A stretch of DNA of 64,000 nt from Lactifluus volemus (taxonomy: Eukaryota > Basidiomycota > Agaricomycetes > Russulales > Russulaceae), in assembly GCA_022376515.1 (NCBI GenBank), contig WTXI01000042.1, forward strand, positions 186,001 to 250,000. Reading direction: 5' to 3'. The notes under the pieces were generated by a model that was not told the origin of the DNA, did not search any database, and saw only the letters and a list, made by a program, of their open reading frames with translations. The position numbers and the translations under genes were made by a program. Below are positions 9,842 to 20,365 of this stretch, piece after piece. Numbering within the stretch: position 1 is the first letter of the stretch; each line of letters opens with the position of its first letter.

Positions 9842-11890
9842 TTGAATCCAGCTCGACATTGCTCCCTGTCTTTGGAAATGGTGGTGGTGGTGGCGGACTC
9901 CTCGCGAAGATGCTTGAAAATGTGTGGTTCACCTCTAATCTACCTCCCTTATCCGTCGTTGACCGTTTTCAGCTCCGCCTCTTCCGGGGAACTGCCAATA
10001 CGTCGCGCGAGCTGCCAGTCGTACACATGGGTCACTCTCTCGACGAACCTTTTGACCATCTCAGGACAAGTTCGGATAATCGGCGCAAGCCAAATTGGTG
10101 CGTAGTCCACTTTTGCATGCCCTTTTTTTTTAGCTGACAGGTAAGCTGACGTAGCACGTTGGGAAGGGCGAAAAGTACCAGTACTCGAAGCAGACGCTTG
10201 ATGATAGCTGGGGAAAGGCGTTCTTGAACCAATTTACGCAACATCTTTCTCTACTATTTTCTGATACTTAAATGCGGACATGCAGTCCACGACGGTGCGT
10301 CGTCGCTGATTCTCGTTCTTGCGCGTAACAAGCGCTGACTTGTGCACAGCGTACCCAAATTTAGCGACATGGTTACGAAGATGCTGAAAAGCTCTACGCT
10401 GAGGTGCGAGCGACACGGAGGCACTCATCGACAACGCATTGGGTGTTCTGTACCCGGCTCCTTGCCACTTTCCTCTGCTGCTTCTACATCTGCTTCAAGA
10501 CGCGGACCATCTTCGCGCACAACACGACGCCTTTCCCCCGGCGGGACATTGTGCAGGTGCAGCTTGCCGGCGAAGGTATAAGCTTGGGAGGTGCAGACGA
10601 CTAGCGACGGCAAGGAAGGTTAGAAGGTGGCGCGGGCGGTGGGCTCGCCCTGCCGAGCCAGGTCAGTGTTAAGAACCTCAACGGTACACGAAACCTATCT
10701 GCTGTCCGCCGCGGCCATTGAGTTATCTCATTTATCTCGAAAGATGTCATAGTCGTCACTGCGCAGCGTGCGGAGCGAATACTCTGTGTTGGGGAATGGG
10801 AATGTACAGCTTACCGTCGCCGGAGGACGAGTCACCAGTCCGTTCGACATACAAGTCACGTGTGTGCTCTTTCTTTAGTTTATCTCTTAAGGGTACTGAT
10901 GCCCTCCGTGTGCGTGATGATCTCAGGTGCGAACTTATCCCACAGGGTGAGACCGGAGGTTTGATTATTTTCGAGGACCAGGATGCGTGGGGTTCGTTAC
11001 TCGGCTCACCAGTGCACTATTACTCATGGGCGGCGTCAGATGTCGAGATACACCATTTGGAGAAGTCGGCCACTCAAATTCGAGAACATATAAGTTGTTG
11101 CATCTGGTCCGGCACGTGGTGTGGAAGCTGAAGCGAAGTACGGATCGAGCACGATCAGGGCGACGGTCAGTGCCATATACCATGTTTGTTATCTGCTGAC
11201 CGACGAGGTTAGATCTCATTGGACACCATCGAAGGTTTCGCTAATTCCACGTGATCTACGTCTAGATCTAACGGTTCCGTAGGACTCCCTTCCAGTCAAT
11301 TCATATTCAGTGCCGAAGTCGACTGACACGAGCGTCACGAGTTTTTGATTTGTAGGTTGCAACATATGGGTTCGTGAGCTGACGGATCGTAGTCGAACTG
11401 CCCTCGACATCCGTGGTGATGCTGCGACTTAGTAAAAGCTATCCAGTGCCCGATGCATAAGAACACGACCTGGGACGCGGCGAGTTCGAATTATGCGGAC
11501 ACAAGGTATGCATTTCCTTTGTCTCAGTATAGTGCTCCAGCATGACATGGACCACATTTCCGTTGAAACGTAAGTTTGCGGATCTGAGCGAAGACGGTAT
11601 TATGGCGTCGCTATACTGTCAGAGTCCAAGTACGGATTCTCGTGCCAGCGCAATGTTCTGAGAATTTTGCTATTGCCCACAGCGACCGCCCCTGATGCAT
11701 AGCAAGATCAAGGTGCGCTATTTACTTTCATTTTGTCCCGAATAGACAAAACTACTTGTAACGATGCAGGCAAGCACGAGTTTTCATGGGTGCTTTATCC
11801 ACAATAGCGTCACTTCCTGCACTTGGATGTCCCCATCGCAGCTTATCTGTTCAACTCCCCACTACATGGTGCACTGCTTCTTCTCCACTC
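9842..11890 (+). pseudogene. GH38 alpha-mannosidase central/C-terminal relic
   Basis: Pieces in order: VFGNGGGGGG..KMLEN (9868-9920) and ELPVVHMGHSLDEPFDHL (10010-10065), typical of GH38 enzymes after the catalytic domain. Then Y..SKQTLDDSWGKAFLNQF (10178-10240), EKLYAEVRAT (10385-10415), the IIFEDQDAWG region (10965), VEIHHLEKSA (11040), EVDWHERHEFL (11315), VELPLDI (11395), KFADLSED (11570) and DVPIAAYLFNSPLH (11828-11870). Many stops and frame changes mean it is dead. It stops where the crinkler-derived inverted repeat begins at 11902. Confidence 0.6.
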
Positions 11891-11901
11891 ACCCTGCTAT
11901 A

Positions 11902-12956
11902 AAGGCCTTGGGTGAAAAATTGGTTTGGCTTGCCAATGATTCATTTACACCAGAGTGCCAGCATATTCAAAAAAATCTGGTTATGGTTTTGGATACCATT
12001 GATAATATTCTCTCACAGTATCCCAAATCAAGCCTGGGCCAAGTCATCACAAACAAGGATGAGTTCACTCAGAATGTTGAATGCCATGGGGTGCAACAGG
12101 TCATTGGGTACAAAGATGTGGTGAAAGGGCAATGCTGGTGTGAACTGCTTGACAATGGTATACTAGTATATTCCTCTTTGATGACAAGCTTGACCTTCAT
12201 ACCACCTGTGCAGACATTTTTTGGAAACCAAGGCCTGATGATTCATCATCAGATTCACCACTGCTGGGTGAACAATTGTCCCCCAAATTGATTCATGGTG
12301 TGTCATGAAATTTTAGCCCTCTCTGTGTCTCATACGATCACAATGACAGCTTCAGTAGAAGAGTGGGGTTCCGCATTCCAAGGCCATGCAGCACATGTCC
12401 TGCCAGTGCTTTGTACAATGTCAAGGTATGTCAAGATTGTATGAAGCACTGGCAGGACATGTGCTGCATGGCCTTGGAATGCGGAACCCCACTCTTCTAC
12501 TGAAGCTGTCATTGTGATCGTATGAGACACAGAGAGGGCTAAAATTTCATGACACACCATGAATCAATTTGGGGGACAATTGTTCACCCAGCAGTGGTGA
12601 ATCTGATGATGAATCATCAGGCCTTGGTTTCCAAAAAATGTCTGCACAGGTGGTATGAAGGTCAAGCTTGTCATCAAAGAGGAATATACTAGTATACCAT
12701 TGTCAAGCAGTTCACACCAGCATTGCCCTTTCGCCACATCTTTGAGGTACCCAACGACCTGTTGCACCCCATGGCATTCAACATTCTGAGTGAACTCATC
12801 TTTGTTTGTGATGACTTGGCCTGGGCTTGATTCAGGATACCGCGAGAGAATATTATCAACAGTATCCAAAACCATAACCAGATTTTTTTGAATATGCTGG
12901 CACTCTGGTGTAAATGAATCATTGGCAAGCCAAACCAATTTTTCACCCAAGGCCTT
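11902..12956. repeat. Long inverted repeat (arms 510 and 513 bp, 32-bp spacer) of crinkler 5' sequence
   Basis: The left arm 11902-12411 is the reverse complement of the right arm 12444-12956, separated by 12412-12443. I count fewer than a dozen base differences and one 3-base gap. Both arms encode the N-terminal part of a crinkler-like protein: KLVWLANDSF...TNKDEFTQNVECHGVQQV, then GQCWCELLDNG, aligning with EEDFEANVKDHGEKKFITFL in copy 2. Two intron positions are conserved with copy 2; the second joins LIHA to SVEEWGSAFQGHAAH. The right arm keeps extra 5' sequence to about 13066, so the left arm is probably the inverted duplicate. A transcript crossing it would fold into a long hairpin. Confidence 0.95.
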
Positions 12957-13066
12957 GATTTGTGAGCAAAAATTGGGAGAAAGGAGTGGTGGTAGCAGTG
13001 GCAACAAATAAAACAAGGGAGCAGGCAAACATGAGTGTGGAATGGGAACAACAGGACGAGACTCAT
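12444..13066 (-). pseudogene. Crinkler-like N-terminal fragment (right arm plus 5' extension)
   Basis: On the minus strand the reading frame enters around 13028-13066 and runs through IKALGEKLVWLANDSFTPEC to GQCWCELLDNG at about 12700. An intron follows, then DIFWKPRPDDSSSD...LSPKLIH, a second intron, and SVEEWGSAFQGHAAHVLPVL, ending at the spacer of the inverted repeat. It stops before the Walker A motif, so only the N-terminal header remains. It is a different subfamily member from copies 1 and 2: similarity to 4886-5520 is clear but modest. Confidence 0.6.
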
Positions 13067-13089
13067 TCAGAGTCTTGTCTGGCTAATAT

Positions 13090-13705
13090 ATATAATTTGT
13101 AGACTAAGCAGAATTGTTAATTAAGCAGGGGGGCTAGTTATCAAAAGGAATGGTCTTGATCTGGCCTTGAGAGACGGCTGCTCGTAGTGAACGTGGGTGT
13201 GGGACTAAGTCCTCGGTGTGGGGAATATGCTAACTAAATAAAAGAAGGTCGGGGTGAAGAAAAGGAATAGTATAGTAGGTAACGGCTGTGGGCGATCACC
13301 CCCAATGGGGAGCAGTTGTTATCCACACTGGCAGGTTCTTGGGGTGCCTAGGATGTTGGCTGTCCCATCCTCGGTACCCTCTAACACTGGGCACCATTCT
13401 CGGTCGCCAGCCCTTCTCCCACATCCTCATATTCCCTCGTCATTGATAGCCTCTTCGGGCAGCTCAAACTTTGGCTGAGCCTCGGAGATAGATGGACCAG
13501 GGATGTCCATGAGTGAAGTCTGTGGCAACACTTTCAGGTTGGTGGGACAAAACGCACCTGCAAGTAAAATCTCCGACTTGAATTTGTTGATCCGGATTTG
13601 GGGCTGGAACTAACTTATCTGTCAAGAAGTCTCCCTGGGAACACACCGGTGACATCTCTCTCTTGACCCGTCTGCGTGTCACCCACTAAGTCATCTACCT
13701 AACAG
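13090..13705. other. Unassigned sequence between inverted repeat and SDR duplication
   Basis: Open frames at 13254-13478 (+) and 13464-13682 (-) are present, but I recognise no family in either. The minus frame reads smoothly for about 70 codons and could be a gene remnant. Nothing else is visible. Confidence 0.3.
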
Positions 13706-13889
13706 CCTGAGAAAAGCCACTTCTTGTTTGGACAAACCATCAAAATGTGCCGGAAGATAGTACTGTACTGGGCAGATTGTCCAATTTCGAGCATGATATA
13801 TATTTCAATCCATATCTTATGGATAATATATGAAACGTGTGGAAGGGTGGATGACCAACTCTTCATAGGGGGGAGAATTTGGACTGTGT

Positions 13890-15225
13890 AATTGCAAGTA
13901 ACATAGCAAGGACGATGGGGCAGAGGATACGCCCCAAGTCGCAGACCAACCACACCCAACCCCACGCGGCACTGGAGAAGCTGCGCACGCCCCATTAGCA
14001 TCATTCCATCTGCTCCCAAGGAAAGTAAGGGCGCACCTGATGCTACGGCATACACGCGCGGCAAGCATCTCGTACACACCCGCCCAGAGTGCTTCCTTCT
14101 CCACGCAGATCACGGGCCCGTCATCGGGGTAGTACCCACGGATAGCTACTCGTCGTCACATCGGGTCTGTCGCCACACGGAAGAAGGCGCCTGCGATACG
14201 CGAGATGGGGGTCATCGGCAATCCAACAAGCAATAACCTTGTGGGGAGCCCGAGGATCGACGTGTCTTCGAAAATACAGTACTACTTAGCGCATTTAACG
14301 TGATAGGCAACGAAAGGGGTCTGTTACCTGGTGACGGCGATTCGGATGTTATCCTCTGCGACGATGGAGTCCAACGCGCGCATCAGGCCAAACACAGTGT
14401 GCTTCGAGACAATGTATTGTGGCGCCATAGGGAGGACCTTCCAGGATGCTGCGAAGTATGCGTGTCGGTTTGGCGAGATTGAAGTGCGAAGTGCAGGTAC
14501 ATACCCATCGAGCCTATCATGACAACTGCTTTTCACGAACTACACCATCATGCGCACATAGTAGTAGGCAACTGTTTCCTGCTCACAGTAGAAAAAACCC
14601 GTCAAATTGACTTCCAGGTCTTGAGGTTGGGTGCAACAGGCTTTCCATTCACCATGGTCAAGCAACCACTGCAGACGCCACGTGAAATCTCCGTTATGCC
14701 TGCATTTGGCATCGAAGGGACAACAATTAGTACCGGAAAAGTGGAAACATGGTAGGCAGCACGAAAGGGTACGGACCACGATGTCAACTGTCAACAGCGC
14801 CATAGCGCCCAAATGCAAATTCAAAAGAGCGACTTGATCATCCTAACTGACCACCTTGCATTTGATAGACGCTGCTTCTCTACCGTGATAGAGAGTTCGC
14901 ACCCGCCACCCATTATAATACTGCTTCCGTGCCAGCCACCGTGGCATCCAAATCTCTGATTACTCCATGGGGTAACGGGGGACATTTTCTTACTCAAGTA
15001 TTCCGAAACGATAGTTGTAACTATACGACTCACCTGTGTCTCGAAAAAGCAAAAGCTACCTCCTTTCCGATACCGTTTCCGCCTCCCTGTATGTTGAATT
15101 CTATCCATCGCTTCCCCGACACGAATGCATGGCGAGATACGTACCAGTAAGGACGAAAACGTTTCTTCTCGCACCTTCCGCGTAGGTGAACAACTCGTCG
15201 TTGATGTAGTTATAATGGAAGTTAA
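13890..15225 (-). pseudogene. Short-chain dehydrogenase/reductase, decayed tandem copy
   Basis: Homologous exon by exon to the intact SDR at 15626-17139, in the same orientation. The expected start codon is ATA instead of ATG and the first exon is shortened. An extra G sits at the acceptor of the second exon. The beginning of the sixth exon, coding HLGMHYIMRD in the intact copy, is missing near 14535-14545. The YxxxK region survives as a diverged frame near 14370-14410. It is therefore a pseudogene; the NAD-binding GGGNGIGKE motif is still readable near 15070-15100. Confidence 0.7.
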
Positions 15226-15625
15226 ATGCACACTGGCAGTCGATGAAAGCCTAACACTACCGTGACTGTATTTGGGCCTTGTCACGTTCGCATCAATTTC
15301 TACATGCCCGGTTAGACGCTCGCTTCCCACTGGGGCCTGGGCACACTAACTTTCTTCCCAGCCACGTCCCATAATCGCTTAAGGTGTAAACAGTGAATGA
15401 AGGACACCCCTATCTACGTCGGAGTTAAGTTAGGAAGGTCAAAGCTATGTTAGGGCCCTCACGGTATACATTCGGAGGAAAGCCACTTTTTTTTGGACAA
15501 ACCCATCAACATGTGCCGGAAGATAGTATTGTACTGAGATTATCCAATTTCGAGCGTGGCATATTCTAATCTGTATATCCTATGGATGATATATGAAATG
15601 TGTGGAAGGGTAGATGACCAACTCT

Positions 15626-17139
15626 TCAGAAGGGGGAGAATTTGGACCTTTTAATTGCAAGTAGGATACCAAGGACGCCGAACAACAGTATGGGGCGAAA
15701 GATACGCCCCAAGTCGCGGAACAACCTCACCCAGCCCTGTACGGCACTGATGAAGCTGCGCGCGTCCCCAACAGATAATAACCAACACCATCAGCATCAC
15801 TTCATCTGCTCGCAAGGAAAATATGAGCGCACCTGGTAGTGCGGCGTATACGTGCGTCCAGCAACTCGTACACACCCGTCCGAAGTACTTCCTTCTCCAT
15901 GAGGATCACAGGCCCATCATCGGGTAGCACCCACGGACAGCCACTCGTCGCCACATCCGGGTCTGTCGCCGCGCGGAAGACAGCGCCTGCGATACGCGGG
16001 ATGGGGGTCATCGGCAATCCAGCAAGCAATAACCTTGTGGGGAGCCCGAGGATTGACGTGTCTTCGAAAATACAGTACTAGTCAGCGCATCGAACGCGAT
16101 AAGCAACGAGAGAGGTCCATTACCTGCGAACCATGGATGAATGACGGCGATTCGGATGTTATTTTTTGCGATGATGGGGTCCAACGCGCGCATCAGGCCC
16201 AACACCGCGTGCTTCGAGGCGGTGTATTGTGGCGCCAGAGGGAGACCGTTCCAGGACGCTGCGAAGTATGCGTGTCGGTTTGGCGAGATTGAAGTGCGAA
16301 GCGCGGGTACATACCCATCGAGCCTATCATGACAATTGCTTTCCACGAATCAGGAGCGCGATCGCGCATGATATAGTGCATGCCAAGGTGGACAGCTATC
16401 AGGCGGTCACCAGGTCAGGAATACCATCATGCGCACATAGTAGTAGGCAATTGTTTCCTGCTCACAGTAGAAAACACCCGTCAAATTAACCTCCAGGGTC
16501 TTGAGCTTGGGTGCAACAGGCTTTCCATCCACTATGGTCAAGCTACCACTGCAGACGCCACGTGAAACCTCCGTTATACCTGCATTTGGAATCTAAGGGA
16601 CGACATTGACTATCCGTACCGGAAAGTGGCACACGACACGGAAGGGTACGGACCACGATGTCAACAGCACCATAGCGCCCAAAGGCAAAGTCAAAAAGAG
16701 CGACTTGGTCATCCCAATTGACCACATTGCATTTGATAGACGCTGCTTCTCTAGCGTGACAGAAGAGTTAGAAAAAGGTTCCCATATGTTCGCACTGAAG
16801 GTGTACGCACCCGCCGTCCTTTGTTATAAGAGCAACTACTCCTTCCGCGCCAGCCACATCTAAATCTCCAATTACTACCTTGGCACTGGGTAACAGAAGC
16901 AAAAAAATTTAACTCAAGTATTCCGAAACAACAGTAGTAACCATACGACTTACCCGTGTTTCGAAAAAGTCAAAGCTATTTCTTTTCCGATACCGTTTCC
17001 GCCTCCTGTATGTTGGATTCTATCTGAAGCTTCCTCGACAGGTATGCGTAGCGAGTTACATACCAGTAAGGACGACAACTTTTCCTCTTGCACGCTCCGC
17101 GTAGGTAAACAACTCGTCGTCGGCGATGATAGTGGTCAT
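15626..17139 (-). CDS. Short-chain dehydrogenase/reductase with C-terminal membrane anchor (333 aa)
   Basis: Nine exons on the minus strand: 17139-17064, 17005-16954, 16885-16811, 16750-16654, 16592-16466, 16395-16315, 16258-16124, 16061-15833 and 15755-15626. All junctions keep phase and the sum is 334 codons with stop. Rossmann motif TGGGNGIGKE is at about residue 25, the acidic GDLD follows strand 2, NAG is in IPNAGITEV, and the catalytic YTASK (YxxxK) sits in APQYTASKHAVLGLMRALD. The C-terminus after VRLFRDLGRI is a hydrophobic helix (PILLFGVLGILLAI) ending in KRSKF, suggesting a tail anchor in the ER or another membrane. It is a NAD(P)-dependent oxidoreductase of classical SDR type; the substrate cannot be told. 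One donor, GTCCGT, is non-consensus. Confidence 0.88.
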
Positions 17140-17430
17140 AGTGGAAATTAAACGCACGGTGGCAGCCGACGAAGCCGACACTATTGTGGGCCGGGGCTTG
17201 CCACGTTCGCATCAATTTCTACATGCCCGGTTAGCCGCTCGCTGACAGCAAGGGTTCCAGGCCAGTTCGGGTTCGGAAATGATGTTTGCGCTCTAACATT
17301 TGGCACGGCCACAAAGCGGCTTTCTCTGACAAACTCCGCCGCTTAGTCATTTGCTCTTAACTTTCTTCTCAGCTGCGTCTCGTAAACGCTTTGAGAGTGT
17401 GAACATTGAATGAAGGACACTCCATTTATA

Positions 17431-18129
17431 CCCTACCCTGTGTTCTCACATAAATAAGGAGTTGAAAAAAAATAAAATTTGGTGCCTGCGCCCTGAGTTC
17501 ATCAGCATTGTCGTAGCGGCTGTGCCGTGATCGCGTGATCACGCGGTATCTATCAGCTTACCGACTCATGACCCTCAGCCCTCATGCTCTCCACATCACA
17601 TCAAGCCCTTGATCTCTCCTGGATAGTATTTAACTAATCAATGACCAAATCACTGCATGTCACACGAAACAATCATACAGTATTTGAACACCAGATATCG
17701 TAACATTAGGGAACTTGCACTAAACGTTTTCGGGCTCGCTTGAGCGGGCCCGAGCCCGAGCCCGAGTGAGTCAAAAGGCAAAAAGTAGCAAAAAGCGTAA
17801 AGTTTTATTTGAAAGTAACCTAGAATTATCCCAAAAGTTGTTTTCTGCTGTATTTTCAAAGATTTAAAAGGCTGAAAAGGCTAAGAAAGCAGTTGTTTTA
17901 CAGAAAATCCATAGCACAAATGAAATGCACAATTTACTGATGAAGTTCGCTTTTTTCGAAACAAAACAAAAACAACGGGAGCAGAGTGAGTTGTTAAACA
18001 GTTCAAGTTCCAGGAAAAAAAATGAACTATACTCAAAAAATGTCAAAGACGAGAGTTGATCCGAAACGAGAGAAACGGAGAACAAAAAAAGCACTTTCAA
18101 TCGACTGGAGAGTCTGAAATCCTGACTAC
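17431..18129. other. Intergenic, low-complexity patches
   Basis: No convincing gene. A GAGCCC-rich repeat lies at about 17735-17768, and an A-rich segment with short purine-rich open frames runs 17860-18100. The minus-strand frame 17864-18220 is an extension of the GH3 relic boundary and is mostly low complexity. Confidence 0.35.
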
Positions 18130-19355
18130 TAGATGGTGTGATCCGCGACGCGCCCGGCTGCAGCTTCACGTCCGTGAAGCCGCGAAGGCTCTCAAGCGAG
18201 AACAGGAAATACAAGTACACTTACGGAATCTGCACGTATCCTCCATTTTAACACGTCAAATCGACCAAGGGCGTAAGTACAAGAGAGACGACGCACCTCC
18301 GTTCCCGCAACGCGTCCGGTATTCTGTACCCTGAAGATACGTTGAACGCTGGGCGGTGCAGCCAGAGCGCCGTGGAGGCGCCGACTACCTGTGGGCCAGG
18401 CTTGCCCGCCGCCCAGTTCGTCTCCCATGGCCAACATGCCGTCGACGCCACCTTGGTCGCTGAACTCGTTCGGTCCCGCAATATGTGCGGAGCCAGCATC
18501 GGAGCCAATCACCACGAGAGTGTGAGGCTTCTTCGGCGGGAGCGTGCCATTCACGTTCTTGGGCAGCACCGTGCTTGCAGCGCCAATCTCCCGAACGAGT
18601 GTTCCGTGGTCGTCGATGTGGTCGTTCGTCGCCTTGTCGAGCGGCTTCCACGAGTTGAAGATTGTTTTAGGGTAATCTGGCGAGTCCTATTCGAGGAGGT
18701 ACCACGGCACGATGATGCATGTCGCCATGTCGTCCACGCGTGCCTCGGGGATGGTCCCGTTACACACGGATGCGGTAAGATTCGCGCCAAAGTAGCTCGT
18801 GCCAGAGTTGAACGTGATGTCGTCGGACATGGTCATGTCCATACATCGCGCTGGTGGATTCCGTCGCGGCCCAGTCTGACATCACGAAACCTTGGAAGCC
18901 CAACTCTTCCTTCAGGATGCCGTTCAGGGTACGGTTGCTTTGGCAGACGTAAGTTCCGTTGACGAGGTTGAAGGAGCACATGACCGAGGTGAGGCCGGCC
19001 ATGACACTATGCAAGAAACGGCGCGACGTAAATCTCGTGCTCCGTCCGGTAATCCGCATTCGAACTCTCCTGCGTGCGCTCGTTCTCCTGTTCACTGTGC
19101 TGAGTCGCGCGTTGAAGCCCGTCAAAGTCCGTTGGCATAAAATTCCGGTGATTGAATCGCACTTACTTGTTGATGAAAGTGCTTGCGCACGTCTGAGCAC
19201 CCGCATATTGAATTCCGAGAATACTCTCACACGCTCCAACGCCAGTCAAAAAAGGGTCAGCACCGAAGCCTTCCCAATTTCGCCCGCTTTGGGCAACGCG
19301 TCCCATATTTATCACCGGGCCAAGGACCATGTTGACCCCATTTCCGACATGCGCT
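18130..19355 (-). pseudogene. GH3 beta-glucosidase relic with internal deletion
   Basis: The minus strand matches the intact GH3 gene: MGRV..(19300), the NNE..ESS acceptor region, [20 protein letters not shown] (18900-18960) and [11 protein letters not shown], which still includes the nucleophile Asp. Also present are VLPKNVNGTLPPKKPHTLVV and GGVDGMLAMG at about 18435. There the sequence jumps directly to the region equal to 28480 of the intact gene, deleting the bases equal to about 28480-29395. It ends with part of the C-terminal fibronectin-like domain region near 18140. Frameshifts are numerous. The functional gene is 9-13 kb away at 28049-31291. Confidence 0.8.
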
Positions 19356-20365
19356 GAAGTGTGATGTTATCTGACTGTTGTTTGTGTAAGGGAACTGAAC
19401 CAGTTACCAGAGTTGGTACCAAACCACTCGGCACCTCCTGCCATCTCTTCGAGCACATGTCGTATCGTTCTAAGAACATCGGTCGGTTCCTTTCCAATAC
19501 GGGGGGCCATGTTGCGGCTGCCCGGGCCAGTCATCTGGCAGCACACTGCGTGGCGTGACACAGGGGTCACATCACCTGCCAGCCGTAGGGGATTCGGCTA
19601 CAGGGAACTTCAACCCAACGAATGCCCTTTCCGTTGCTTTCTCTTCTCTCTTCGGCCTTTCATGATGTCTCATTTCATCCACCACTGACTTAGTGGGAAA
19701 TCATATACCTTGTTGATGTCCATGTTCAGGTGATTCTTCGGTTGGACTCAATCGACTGATTGTTTGCTCGTGTAGCAACTCGTCCTTTATCCACCTGCCT
19801 TTCAATTCCATGGCCCTCACAAGTTTCGGTATGTTGTCTATCGTCCCATCCTGAGATGAGCACTTATCTGAGAGACTCTACTAGAGCATGCATGATGATG
19901 CCAAGACCTGGCGCAAGGCATTCAAGTTCAACGGGCGCAGCATGCACCGCAAGGAGCTTGTGTGCGAACTGAAAGTCTGCCAGTAAAAGAGATTGACAAC
20001 CAGGAGATCTGGTGTGCATGGAAAATGGTGCGTTTGTTTCACCCAGATTACAAGCCCTTAAAAGTTTATGGACAGCAGTCAGCACTCCCTTACTACCGCA
20101 ATGCTTCAGGTTTGGGAGGTCTCACAACCAACAGGTGCCACACATGTACTGTTGAAGCCCGTGCAACCAGAGGACCTGAGGTTGCTTGCACAGCCGCAGT
20201 GAGCTACCCATGTAGTAGATGGTGTCAATACAAGTATTACTACTAGAATGTAGAGTGGCAAATGATTATAATATACTCCATGTGGTGCCCTGTAGGCTAC
20301 TATGGGTGGATTCCCAATGCCCGATATCAGTAAAATGTCATTATCGATAAATATTACATTTGCGA
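19356..20365. other. Unassigned, possible gene remnants
   Basis: A minus frame 19367-19570 contains MAPRIGKEPTDVLRTIRHVL and looks protein-like, but I do not recognise it. The stretch 19760-20250 has broken frames with no known motif. No repeat structure is obvious. Confidence 0.3.

Larger units (their letters stand above)
13706..17430. repeat. Tandem duplication of an SDR gene unit
   Basis: The segment 13710-15420 repeats at 15478-17430. Both flanks correspond: TGTGCCGGAAGATAGTA at ~13746 and ~15512 on the 3' side of the genes, and TGAATGAAGGACAC at ~15395 and ~17408 on the promoter side. The first unit carries the dead copy and the second the intact one. Divergence is moderate, with many small indels, so the duplication is not recent. 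Confidence 0.85.

Noticed and set aside
12330..12560. 76-codon minus-strand frame spanning the centre of the palindrome
   Set aside because: It arises because the palindrome repeats the same coding segment and intron on both strands; it is not an independent gene.
18342..18962. + strand frame of 206 codons
   Set aside because: Antisense of the GH3 relic, whose minus-strand motifs ([16 protein letters not shown]) are unmistakable.
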